From contig NZ_JAKIKT010000013.1 in assembly GCF_023349125.1 (NCBI RefSeq), positions 22,373 through 86,372 on the forward strand: a stretch of DNA of 64,000 bases, given 5' to 3'. A model generated the notes under the pieces. The model was not told the origin of the DNA. It worked only from the letters and a program-made list of their open reading frames with translations, and made no database searches. Positions 42,749-51,062 of the stretch are shown in pieces. The position numbers and the translations under genes were made by a program. Positions within the stretch are counted from its first letter, which is position 1. Every line of letters starts with the position of its first letter. Source of the stretch: Shewanella corallii (lineage in GTDB: Bacteria > Pseudomonadota > Gammaproteobacteria > Enterobacterales > Shewanellaceae).

Positions 42749-44068
42749 ATGGAACACTTGTCTGAACTTTATCGGGACCACCTGAATATTTTAAACGCCA
42801 GAGCCAAAGAGATTCTCACCAGAGAAAAAATGGCGGGTTTGGTGATCCATTCAGGACAGTTACACCGTCAGTTTCTCGATGATATGGACTATCCGTTCAA
42901 AGTGAATCCTCACTTCAAAGCCTGGGTGCCTGTGGTCGACAACCCCAACTCCTGGCTGGTGATTAATGGTGTAGATAAACCCAAACTGCTGTTCTACAAA
43001 CCACAGGACTTCTGGCATAAGGTTGCCGATATTCCCGATGATTACTGGACGCCTCATGTGGATATTCAGATCCTGACCAAAGCGGATCAGGTGGCTGAAT
43101 ATCTGCCGTCTAATCTCAATGACTGGGCCTATATTGGCGAACATTTGGATGTCGCTGAAGTGTTGGGGCTGAGCGCACGCAATCCTGACGCTGTGATGCA
43201 CTATCTGCACTTCCATCGTGCCAGCAAAACACCATACGAACTGGCTTGTATGCGTGAAGCCAATCGCATTGCTGTACTGGGCCACACTGCGGCCAAGGAG
43301 GCTTTCTTCGGTGGTGGCAGTGAGTACGATATCCTGCTGGCCTATCTTGCCGCCACGGGTCAGGGGGAGAATGATCTTCCCTATGGCAATATTATTGGCC
43401 TTAATGAAAACGCAGCGATTCTTCATTACATGGTGCAGGAGCGAAAGGCTCCCGCTCAACGGCACTCATTCTTAATTGATGCGGGGGCTTCCTGCGTAGG
43501 ATATGCCGCCGACATTACCCGCACTTATGCCTTTGAGAAAAACCCTTTCTATGACCTGATTAAAGCGATGGATCAGCTGCAGTTGGCAGTCATTGATATG
43601 ATGGCGCCCGGCGTCAAATACGCAGACCTGCATCAGGCCACACATGACAAGCTGGCTTCGGTGTTGCTTGATGCGGGACTGGCGACAGGAACGGCGGAGG
43701 ATTTGTTGGCTTCCGGTGTTACCCGTGCCTTCTTCCCCCATGGGCTGGGCCATATGATTGGTCTGCAGGTGCATGATGTGGGTGGGTTTGCTCAGGATGA
43801 TAGAGGCACTCATCTGGCTGCTCCTGAATCTCACCCATTCCTGCGCTGTACCCGAGCCCTTGAAGCGGGACAGGTGCTGACCATTGAGCCCGGTCTGTAT
43901 ATCATTGACTCCCTGTTGGCTGATCTGCAGCCCGCCGCCAAAGCTTTGGTTAATTGGTCGGCGGTTGACCAATTCCGTCCATTCGGTGGTATCCGCATTG
44001 AAGATAATGTGGTGGTGCATGCAGACAGCATTGAGAATATGACCCGAGAGTGTGGATTAGTTGACTGA
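42749..44068 (+). CDS. pepQ: Xaa-Pro dipeptidase PepQ
   Basis: 439 residues, M24 metallopeptidase of the pita-bread fold. Metal ligands are visible in IDAGASCVGYAADITRTY, FFPHGLGHMIGLQVHDVGG and VLTIEPGLYII, and FGGIRIEDNVVVH. It hydrolyses dipeptides with C-terminal proline. ATG 42749 follows AGGTGAAGAG; a GTG at 42740 is less likely. The pepQ-yigZ-trkH-hemG order matches E. coli, with fadBA divergent. Confidence 0.96.
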   Translation: MEHLSELYRDHLNILNARAKEILTREKMAGLVIHSGQLHRQFLDDMDYPFKVNPHFKAWVPVVDNPNSWLVINGVDKPKLLFYKPQDFWHKVADIPDDYWTPHVDIQILTKADQVAEYLPSNLNDWAYIGEHLDVAEVLGLSARNPDAVMHYLHFHRASKTPYELACMREANRIAVLGHTAAKEAFFGGGSEYDILLAYLAATGQGENDLPYGNIIGLNENAAILHYMVQERKAPAQRHSFLIDAGASCVGYAADITRTYAFEKNPFYDLIKAMDQLQLAVIDMMAPGVKYADLHQATHDKLASVLLDAGLATGTAEDLLASGVTRAFFPHGLGHMIGLQVHDVGGFAQDDRGTHLAAPESHPFLRCTRALEAGQVLTIEPGLYIIDSLLADLQPAAKALVNWSAVDQFRPFGGIRIEDNVVVHADSIENMTRECGLVD

Positions 44069-44675
44069 GTCTTACCCGGTACCGGCCGCTGAGCTGGTAT
44101 TTGAAGAGGAGATAAAACACAGCCGTTTTATCTCCCTTTTGTTTCGTTGTGAAAGCCCGGAGCAGTTCCGGCAGGCACTCGCCGATATTCGAGTGCGCTA
44201 TCCAGGTGCGACCCATTACTGTCAGGCTTTTGTATCCGGTAAGCCCGGTTGCACTATGACTGCTGGCTTCAGTGATGATGGTGAACCTGCCGGCAGTGCA
44301 GGTCGTCCTATGCTGGCCGTGCTTCAAGGCTCTGGCATCGGCGAGATTGGCGCTGTTGTGGTGCGCTACTACGGTGGTATTAAATTGGGTGTCGGTGGCT
44401 TGGTGCGAGCCTATGCATCCGGCGTGAAACAGGCATTGCCTCAACTGCAGACCGAGTTAAAGTTGCTCAGGTACCCTGCAGCGCTTGAGTGCGACTATGG
44501 GCTGTTGCGGGATGTTGAGTATGTGATTGAACGTCATCAGGGGGTTATCACCCACAGGGATTTTGGTGGCGCGGTTGCACTTGAGTTTGAGTTGCCTAAA
44601 AGTGAGCAAGAGGCACTTAATCTTCAGTTGGCAACTGTGAGTCAGGGGGCGGTTCAAGCCCGTTTTGACCAGTGA
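44061..44675 (+). CDS. yigZ: YigZ/IMPACT-family protein
   Basis: 204 residues from TTG 44061, overlapping the pepQ stop by 8 bases. The signature of the UPF0029 N-domain is present: HYCQAFVSG, GFSDDGEPAGSAGRPMLAVLQG and VVVRYYGGIKLGVGGLVRAY. Members resemble the IMPACT/YIH1 regulator of translation, but the bacterial role is unknown. It belongs to the conserved pepQ-yigZ-trkH block. Confidence 0.93.
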   Translation: MTESYPVPAAELVFEEEIKHSRFISLLFRCESPEQFRQALADIRVRYPGATHYCQAFVSGKPGCTMTAGFSDDGEPAGSAGRPMLAVLQGSGIGEIGAVVVRYYGGIKLGVGGLVRAYASGVKQALPQLQTELKLLRYPAALECDYGLLRDVEYVIERHQGVITHRDFGGAVALEFELPKSEQEALNLQLATVSQGAVQARFDQ

Positions 44676-44753
44676 ATGACCTGTGTCTTTATGCGAAAAT
44701 GCAGGTTTTATTTTGACGTTGTGGTTTGGCCGCAACATGAAAGAACCCTTTGA

Positions 44754-46211
44754 ATGCAATACAGAACGATAACCAGAATTATTGGCCTGCTGGTCGGCCT
44801 GTTTTCCATGACCATGCTGCCGTCGGCACTGGTCGCCTTCATCTACAAAGATGGCGGGGGAACGGCCTTTATTCAGGCGTTTTTTGTGAGCCTGTTTATC
44901 GGCTTTTTGCTCTGGTATCCCAACCGGCAACACAAGGCTGATCTTAGAACCCGTGAGGGCTTTTTGATTGTGGTGCTGTTCTGGACCGTACTGGGTCTAA
45001 TCGGTACCTTGCCCTTTGTATTCTCCAGCCAGCCCAGCCTCAGTTGGACCGACAGTATCTTCGAGTCATTTTCCGCACTGACCACGACCGGGGCGACCGT
45101 TATTGTTGGTCTGGACTCTTTACCCAAGGCGATTTTGTTCTACCGCCACCTGTTGCAATGGCTTGGTGGCATGGGGATCATTGTGCTGGCAGTGGCCATT
45201 TTGCCTGTATTGGGCGTGGGTGGTATGCAGCTCTATCGGGCCGAGATCCCGGGGCCGGTTAAAGACAGTAAGATGACGCCCAGGATTGCCGAAACTGCCA
45301 AGGCGCTTTGGTATATCTACCTGTTACTGACCATTGCCTGTGCCGTTGCTTACTGGGCTGCGGGAATGAGCGTGTTCGATGCGATTTGCCACTCATTTTC
45401 CACAATTGCTATCGGTGGTTTCTCTACCCATGACGCCAGTATGGGGTACTTCGACAGCCCCACCATCAATATGATTTGCGTGGTGTTCCTGCTGATTGCC
45501 GCGATTAACTTCAGTGTGCATTTTGCGGCATTCTCACGTCGTGGTATCAACCTCAAGGTTTACTTCAGAGACACCGAATTCAAGGTGCTGATCGCCATTC
45601 AGTTGATTCTGACGGCTATCTGCTTTGCGACCCTCTACCATTCAGGTATCTATGATTCGCCCGAAGAAACTCTGGATTATGCCTTGTTCCAGGCGGTGTC
45701 CATCTCGACCACGGCAGGCTTTGGTACCGAGAGCTTCCACCTGTGGCCTCTGTTCCTGCCCATGCTGCTGATCTTCTCAAGCTTTATCGGCGGCTGTGGT
45801 GGGTCAACTGCCGGCGGTATCAAGGTGATGAGGGTAATTTTGCTGTTGCTGCAGGGCTCACGTGAGCTGAAACGTCTGGTGCACCCAAGAGCCATGTTCT
45901 CCATCCGTATTGGCTCAACCGCCTTGCCCGACAGGGTTATTGATGCCGTGTGGGGTTTCTTCTCAGCGTACACACTGGTGTTTGTTATCTGTATGCTGGC
46001 CCTGTTGGCGTTGGGTATGGACAATATCACCGCCTTCAGTGCTGTGGCCGCCTGTCTTAACAACCTGGGCCCGGGCCTGGGTGAAGTGGCCAGCAACTAC
46101 GCCAGTATTTCTGACGGTGCCAAGTGGGTTTTGGTGGTCGCCATGCTGTTTGGTCGCCTTGAGGTCTTTACCCTGCTGGTACTCTTTACTCCTACTTTCT
46201 GGAAGAACTGA
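44754..46211 (+). CDS. trkH: Trk K+ transporter membrane subunit TrkH, copy 1
   Basis: 485 residues with four MPM-type pore repeats and about ten TM segments. Selectivity filter regions are ALTTTGATV, TIAIGGFST, SISTTAGFG and NNLGPGLG; the intramembrane loop GGCGGSTAGGIK is typical. It imports K+ coupled to proton motive force under control of TrkA. Its start has no strong ribosome site. The stop overlaps hemG by one base. A second, diverged trkH lies at 47864. Confidence 0.96.
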   Translation: MQYRTITRIIGLLVGLFSMTMLPSALVAFIYKDGGGTAFIQAFFVSLFIGFLLWYPNRQHKADLRTREGFLIVVLFWTVLGLIGTLPFVFSSQPSLSWTDSIFESFSALTTTGATVIVGLDSLPKAILFYRHLLQWLGGMGIIVLAVAILPVLGVGGMQLYRAEIPGPVKDSKMTPRIAETAKALWYIYLLLTIACAVAYWAAGMSVFDAICHSFSTIAIGGFSTHDASMGYFDSPTINMICVVFLLIAAINFSVHFAAFSRRGINLKVYFRDTEFKVLIAIQLILTAICFATLYHSGIYDSPEETLDYALFQAVSISTTAGFGTESFHLWPLFLPMLLIFSSFIGGCGGSTAGGIKVMRVILLLLQGSRELKRLVHPRAMFSIRIGSTALPDRVIDAVWGFFSAYTLVFVICMLALLALGMDNITAFSAVAACLNNLGPGLGEVASNYASISDGAKWVLVVAMLFGRLEVFTLLVLFTPTFWKN

Positions 46212-46738
46212 TGATCAAGACAAGAATCCTTTACTCCACCGTTGATGGCCATACCAAGCACATCTGTAATCGTATCGCTGATGCGCTGAGGCAAGCCGGA
46301 GAGGACGTTGAGGTGAGTTGTCTCGATACCATCAGTGAAGCTGAGCTGGCTGCCAGCGACAAGATACTGGTGGGGGCCAGCATTCGCTACGGCAAACACA
46401 GGCCAGCGCTGTTTGAGTTCGGTAAGCGTTATCAGACGTTGCTTGAGGGTAAAACCAATGCCTTCTTTACGGTAAATGTGGTCGCCAGAAAGCCTTTGAA
46501 GAACACCCCGGACACCAATCCCTACATGCAGAAGTTTCTGACATTGTCGGCGTGGCAGCCCCAGCAGCTGGGAGTGTTTGCCGGTAAGATTGATTACCCT
46601 AAATATCGCCTGTTCGACCGTACCATGATCCGCTTTATTATGTGGATGACCAAGGGGCCGACCGATATAACAGGTACTTTTGAGTTTACCGATTGGGACA
46701 GGGTAGACGCCTTTGCTGCAGAGTTCGCTGCCCGGTAG
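46211..46738 (+). CDS. hemG: menaquinone-dependent protoporphyrinogen IX dehydrogenase HemG, copy 1
   Basis: 175 residues, flavodoxin family. The FMN phosphate loop is RILYSTVDGHTKHICNRIA; the HemG-specific insert AFFTVNVVARKPLKNTPDTNPYMQKFL and the later KIDYPKYRLFDRTMIRFIMWMTKGPTD are clear. It oxidises protoporphyrinogen IX to protoporphyrin IX with electrons passed to quinone. The ATG overlaps the trkH stop, as in the E. coli pair. Confidence 0.96.
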   Translation: MIKTRILYSTVDGHTKHICNRIADALRQAGEDVEVSCLDTISEAELAASDKILVGASIRYGKHRPALFEFGKRYQTLLEGKTNAFFTVNVVARKPLKNTPDTNPYMQKFLTLSAWQPQQLGVFAGKIDYPKYRLFDRTMIRFIMWMTKGPTDITGTFEFTDWDRVDAFAAEFAAR

Positions 46739-46742
46739 GGTC

Positions 46743-46764
46743 AAAGCCCGCATTTGCGGGCTTT
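46743..46764. terminator. rho-independent terminator
   Basis: AAAGCCCGC and GCGGGCTTT pair with a 4-base loop between the convergent hemG and arsR-type genes. Confidence 0.87.
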
Positions 46765-46781
46765 GTTATTTAAGGAGGGAA

Positions 46782-47102
46782 TTAATCCTCTTTGGGCGCG
46801 CAGAACTGCTTATACATAATGGCAATCACTTCCCGCACCTTGTCGTTCTTCAGTTTGTAATACACGATTTGCGAGCTTTTGCGACAGTCCACCAAATCCT
46901 GCTTACGAAGTACCGCCAGGTGCTGAGACAGGGCTGACTGACTCAGGGGAATATTTTCATTTAACTCAGTAACGCTCAGTTCATTATCCAGCAGTTGGCA
47001 CAGTGTCATCAGGCGATAGGGGTTGGCGATGGCTTTGAGCCACTTTGCCGCTTCCTGCGCATTGGTCACCATAGCTTCCGCATCTATCTCTTTTGGCTGC
47101 AT
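46782..47102 (-). CDS. ArsR/SmtB-family regulator, likely sulfur-redox type (BigR/SqrR/YgaV-like)
   Basis: 106 residues, one winged helix-turn-helix: LKAIANPYRLMTLCQLLDNELSVTELN, LSQSALSQHLAVLRKQDLV and SSQIVYYKL. Cysteines sit at 35, 73 and 101; the 66-residue distance between Cys35 and Cys101 equals that of the sulfide-sensing pair in SqrR and BigR as I remember them. No metal-binding histidine/cysteine pattern of ArsR or SmtB is seen. It lies between two hemG copies and its upstream region carries overlapping palindromes that also face the second hemG. Confidence 0.88.
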   Translation of the reverse strand: MQPKEIDAEAMVTNAQEAAKWLKAIANPYRLMTLCQLLDNELSVTELNENIPLSQSALSQHLAVLRKQDLVDCRKSSQIVYYKLKNDKVREVIAIMYKQFCAPKED

Positions 47103-47126
47103 GTCCGTACTTTGTTTTAATCCTGA

Positions 47127-47147
47127 TTAGATAATTCTAATAAGAAT
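47127..47147. promoter_or_regulatory. candidate ArsR-family operator, overlapping palindromes
   Basis: TTAGA-TAAT-TCTAA (47127-47140) overlaps ATTCT-AATA-AGAAT (47134-47147). The site begins 24 bp upstream of the ArsR-type start, where an autorepressor would bind. Confidence 0.45.
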
Positions 47148-47281
47148 CCCAATAGCTTGCCAGTGATTAAGGTTAGCCCGGTTTTCGCATTATAAAGAAA
47201 CGAAAGTGTGAACTTGGCGCAGGCGTGTTTTGCACCATGGGTTAACATGGGGTGTCAGAATTGGTCTCACTGTGGTGGCAA

Positions 47282-47809
47282 ATGAAATCCGTATTAGTGC
47301 TCTATTTTTCCCGTGGCGGTCATACTGCCAAAATCGCTCAGGCAATCGCTGCCCGTATCCGTCATCAGGGACATGAGTGTGATGTGCTGAATATCAATGA
47401 TGGCACTGAGCCTCAATGGGATAAGTATGACACCTTGGTACTGGGTGCCTGTGTGCTGTATGGCACCTACCACAAGTCAGTGTTCGCCTTTGTGCAGAAG
47501 TATCAGCAGCAACTTTCCGCTAAGCCAAACAGCTTCTTTTGTGTGAATGTGGTGGCCCGCAAGCCTGAAAAGCGAGTGCTGGAAAACAACAAGTATCTGC
47601 AGAAGTTCCTGATGATGTCGCCATGGCAACCTGGCGACCTGAAGATTATTCCCGGTAAGGTGGATTATCCCTCCTGGCCCTGGTACGACAGACTGGCGAT
47701 TCAGCTGATTATGAAGATGACTGATGGGCCAACCGATCCCAAGTCAGTTATCGACTATACCGACTGGCAGGATCTCGATGTTTACGCTGACCACCTGCTG
47801 ACGTTATAG
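47282..47809 (+). CDS. hemG: HemG-like protoporphyrinogen IX dehydrogenase, copy 2
   Basis: 175 residues, the same length as copy 1 and alignable throughout: VLYFSRGGHTAKIAQAIAARI as the FMN loop, SFFCVNVVARKPEKRVLENNKYLQKFL, and KVDYPSWPWYDRLAIQLIMKMTDGPTD. Clearly diverged from copy 1. I chose ATG 47282 because it matches the copy 1 N-terminus. It is divergent from the ArsR-type gene. Whether both copies are active oxidases cannot be told; the FMN loop here (SRGGHT) departs from STVDGHT in copy 1. Confidence 0.92.
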   Translation: MKSVLVLYFSRGGHTAKIAQAIAARIRHQGHECDVLNINDGTEPQWDKYDTLVLGACVLYGTYHKSVFAFVQKYQQQLSAKPNSFFCVNVVARKPEKRVLENNKYLQKFLMMSPWQPGDLKIIPGKVDYPSWPWYDRLAIQLIMKMTDGPTDPKSVIDYTDWQDLDVYADHLLTL

Positions 47810-47824
47810 CATCCGGATAAGATG

Positions 47825-47850
47825 AAAACGCCCGCATTGGCGGGCGTTTT
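47825..47850. terminator. bidirectional rho-independent terminator
   Basis: AAAACGCCCGC and GCGGGCGTTTT pair with a 4-base loop between convergent hemG copy 2 and trkH copy 2. Confidence 0.93.
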
Positions 47851-47863
47851 TGTTGGGCGTCGT

Positions 47864-49306
47864 TCAGTATTTCCAGAAGCCGGGGTGGAACAGCACGGCC
47901 ACGGTTAGAATCTCAAGCCTGCCAAGCAACATGCCTATCGCCAGTGACCACTTGGCCAGGTCGGGGAGTCCGGCAAAGTTGCCGGCCGGGCCGATTTCTG
48001 GTCCCAGTCCAGGACCGACATTGGCCACTGCGGTTATGGCTCCGGACAGGCTGGTAACCGGGTCCAGTCCGGTCAATACAAGGATCAGGCTCAGGAGCAC
48101 TATTACCCCGGTCAACAATAGGCTGAAGGTGACGATTGAACGCACAATATCGTCGGTGACGATACGGCCGTTGTACCTGTGTCGGGTGACGGCATTGGGA
48201 TGAAACTGCTGCTTAACCTGCTCTTTCATCACAGACAGAGCGATCTGGAAGCGGAAGATTTTAATTCCGCCTGCGGTAGAGCCTGAGCAGCCTCCCACCA
48301 ACATCAAAAACAGGAAGCTGATAAAGGCAAAGCCGCCCCAGGTCCCATAGTCGGTTAAGCCATAGCCCGTGGTTGTGACCACAGACACCACGTTAAAGCT
48401 GGTGAGGCGGATGGCATCGGCAAAGGCGATATCCCGGGTCAGCCACATCCAGACCCCAAGGGTCATAGACACTATGATAAGAAATACCAGATAGCCTTTA
48501 ACCTGCTGGTCGCCCCAGACTTTCATCGAGCGTCTTTGCAGACATTGCATAAACAACAACAGTGGCAGGCCGCCAGCGGCCATAAACAGGGTACCAACCC
48601 ACTGGGCGCTGTCACTGAAATTGGACATGGATTTGTCCGAAGTAGAGTAACCGCCAGTGGAAAGGGTGGTCATGGCATGGTTAATGGCATCAAACCACTG
48701 CATACCGGCAAAGTGATAGGCAACCCCACACATCACGGTCAGCAGCAGGTATACCAGGAACAGGTCTTTGGCCATGCTGCGGGTGCGGGGTACAGCCTTG
48801 TCGCCCCAATCAGAACTCTCGGTGCGGAACAGCTTCATACCACCCACATTAAGAAACGGCAGAATGGCCACCGCCATCACAATGAAGCCGATCCCTCCCA
48901 GCCACTGCAGTAAGGATCGCCACATCAATATGCTGTGATCCATCTTATCCAGCCCGGACAGCACAGTAGAACCTGTGGTCGTGACCCCCGACATGGTTTC
49001 AAAGAAGGCATCCGTGTAGTTAATGCCGTGGTAAAGGGTGAAGGGCATGGCCGCAAACAGACTGACAATCAGCCAGGTCAGGCTGGTGAGCAGAAACATA
49101 TCGCGGATATTCAGGGTAAGGTCCTGATGTTTGCCGCTGCGCATACAGATGCTGGCAACGGTTCCTGTCAGTAGTGCCGACACCATAAAGGCGCCTGCAG
49201 TCTCTTCGCCGTAGTACAGGGCGAATATCAGGGGCAGGCACATAAAGCCTGCCATCATGGACAACAGCAGGCCAAGCAGGAAAAGCAAAGGTTTTATGTT
49301 GAGCAT
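47864..49306 (-). CDS. trkH: Trk K+ transporter membrane subunit TrkH, copy 2
   Basis: 480 residues. Pore segments GVTTTGSTVLSG, TTLSTGGYST, VVTTTGYGLTD and VANVGPGLGP and the loop GGCSGSTAGGIK identify it as TrkH. It is quite diverged from copy 1. I chose the ATG at 49306 (MLNIKPLLF) because the 23 residues the frame could add upstream lie in the adjacent repeat element and look unnatural. It is downstream of trkA on the same strand, separated by a MITE-like element. Confidence 0.95.
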   Translation of the reverse strand: MLNIKPLLFLLGLLLSMMAGFMCLPLIFALYYGEETAGAFMVSALLTGTVASICMRSGKHQDLTLNIRDMFLLTSLTWLIVSLFAAMPFTLYHGINYTDAFFETMSGVTTTGSTVLSGLDKMDHSILMWRSLLQWLGGIGFIVMAVAILPFLNVGGMKLFRTESSDWGDKAVPRTRSMAKDLFLVYLLLTVMCGVAYHFAGMQWFDAINHAMTTLSTGGYSTSDKSMSNFSDSAQWVGTLFMAAGGLPLLLFMQCLQRRSMKVWGDQQVKGYLVFLIIVSMTLGVWMWLTRDIAFADAIRLTSFNVVSVVTTTGYGLTDYGTWGGFAFISFLFLMLVGGCSGSTAGGIKIFRFQIALSVMKEQVKQQFHPNAVTRHRYNGRIVTDDIVRSIVTFSLLLTGVIVLLSLILVLTGLDPVTSLSGAITAVANVGPGLGPEIGPAGNFAGLPDLAKWSLAIGMLLGRLEILTVAVLFHPGFWKY

Positions 49307-49312
49307 ATGTTT

Positions 49313-49578
49313 ATACCAATCCGCACAGAAGATTGATCTCCTCAGAGCGATGTCAGCCATTCGAGTACCAGCCAAATTGATGACGGCATAGTACTTCTAT
49401 GGCAAGACGATTTGGTGAAGTAATCGTGTGGCTGACACACTCCCGAAGGGCGAGTTTAAAAGGCTTGCTGTCTGCCCAGAACAATCTCGATTTATCCCAA
49501 TAAACCTTCAATTGTCCTGATTGCCATCATAACCTTTTAACTCTCGCTGAGTGACTAAGCTCCTATGCGGGTTGGTAT
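49313..49578. repeat. MITE-like repeat of a second family
   Basis: A 266-bp non-coding segment fills the trkA-trkH gap and is bounded by an imperfect 13-bp inverted repeat: ATACCAATCCGCA at the left and TGCGGGTTGGTAT at the right (one mismatch). I recognise this style of repeat from Shewanella chromosomes but cannot confirm it here. It is unrelated in sequence to the 19277 and 60897 copies. No gene is visible. Confidence 0.65.
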
Positions 49579-49594
49579 CGGCCCTGGGGCTGAC

Positions 49595-51004
49595 TCAGAA
49601 GAAGAAGGCACTCGGCTGGAACAATTTCTCCACTTCACCGATAAACTTCTTGTTGACCAGAAACAGAATCACATGGTCCCCCTGTTCGATCACAGTCTTA
49701 TCGTGCGCCATCAGTACTTCATCATCACGAACGATTGCACCTATGGTGGTGCCCGGCGGCAACTTGATGTCCTCAACCGCTTTACCCACCACTTTTGAGG
49801 TGCCTGGGTCGCCGTGGGCAATCGCCTCTATGGCTTCGGCCGCACCACGGCGCAGCGAGTACACGTTACAGATATCGCCCTGACGAATATGGGTCAGCAG
49901 AGCAGAAATCGTGGCCTGCTGGGGCGAGATTGCGATGTCGATATTGGCTTCCTGAACAATATCCACATAGGCTTCACGCTGAATAAGCACCATCACTTTT
50001 TTGGCGCCCATGCGCTTGGCCAGCAGGGCAGACATGATGTTAGCTTCGTCGTCGTTGGTTACTGCGATAAACACATCGGTTTGGTCGATATGTTCTTCAA
50101 CCAGCAACTCCTGATCTGATGCATCGCCACAAAATACCGTGGTGTTTTCCAGTCTTTCGGAGAGCATTTCTGCCTGCTCCTGACGACGTTCGATCAGCTT
50201 GACCGAATGATTACGCTCCAGCTTTTTCGCCAGACCAAAACCGATATTACCGCCACCGGCAATCATAATATTGCGGTAGGAGTTATCCAGTTTCTGCATC
50301 TCACTCATGACAGCACGGATATGGCGGCTGTCGGCCACAAAGAAGACTTCATCGTCAGCTTCGATGATGGTGGTTCCCCGGGGCATAATGGGACGTCCCT
50401 GACGGAAAATTGCTGCCACCCGGGTATCAATATTGGGCATATGCTCCCGCAGTGTTGCCAGCGCATTGCCCACCAGGGGGCCACCATAATAGGCGCGTAC
50501 CGCTACCAGGCTGAGACGGCCTTCGGCAAACTCAAGTACCTGCAAGGCGCCCGGATACTCTACCAATCGCTGTATGTAAGCGGTCACTAACTGTTCGGGT
50601 GCGATCAGCTCATCAATAATGAAACCACCACGGATCTTATTCTCGCTGTTTTTGGTTTCGCTGTTGATAAAGAGTTTGTCGCGCAGGCTGAGGTAGGGCT
50701 CGGAGCGAATACGGGCAATCTTGGTCGGAGTACCATACAGAGAGTAAGCAATCTGGCAGGCTGCCATATTACATTCATCACTGTTGGTTACGGCGATCAG
50801 CATATCAGCATCTTCTGCACCGGCTTCCTTGAGGATATCCGGGTGAGCGCCATGACCTGTGACCACACGTAAATCAAATTTGTCCTGCAGTGACTGCAAT
50901 CTGGCTCGGTTGGTATCAACCAGGGTGATATCGTTATTCTCACCTACCAGGTTTTCGGCCAGCGTTCCGCCAACCTGTCCTGCACCCAAAATGATAATCT
51001 TCAT
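49595..51004 (-). CDS. trkA: Trk K+ transporter regulatory subunit TrkA
   Basis: 469 residues with two RCK units. Each begins with a Rossmann NAD motif (IIILGAGQVGGTLAENL at 3-19 and IMIAGGGNIGFGLAKKL at about 235-251), each followed by a TrkA-C domain. It binds the cytoplasmic face of TrkH and gates K+ uptake in response to NADH and ATP. It lies 58 bp after rsmB at the end of def-fmt-rsmB-trkA, as in E. coli. Confidence 0.98.
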   Translation of the reverse strand: MKIIILGAGQVGGTLAENLVGENNDITLVDTNRARLQSLQDKFDLRVVTGHGAHPDILKEAGAEDADMLIAVTNSDECNMAACQIAYSLYGTPTKIARIRSEPYLSLRDKLFINSETKNSENKIRGGFIIDELIAPEQLVTAYIQRLVEYPGALQVLEFAEGRLSLVAVRAYYGGPLVGNALATLREHMPNIDTRVAAIFRQGRPIMPRGTTIIEADDEVFFVADSRHIRAVMSEMQKLDNSYRNIMIAGGGNIGFGLAKKLERNHSVKLIERRQEQAEMLSERLENTTVFCGDASDQELLVEEHIDQTDVFIAVTNDDEANIMSALLAKRMGAKKVMVLIQREAYVDIVQEANIDIAISPQQATISALLTHIRQGDICNVYSLRRGAAEAIEAIAHGDPGTSKVVGKAVEDIKLPPGTTIGAIVRDDEVLMAHDKTVIEQGDHVILFLVNKKFIGEVEKLFQPSAFFF

Positions 51005-51062
51005 TCAATTGCCCGTTTGATCTTTTACCAAAGGCAAACTGCCCTTGGTTCTGCGCCAGCTG

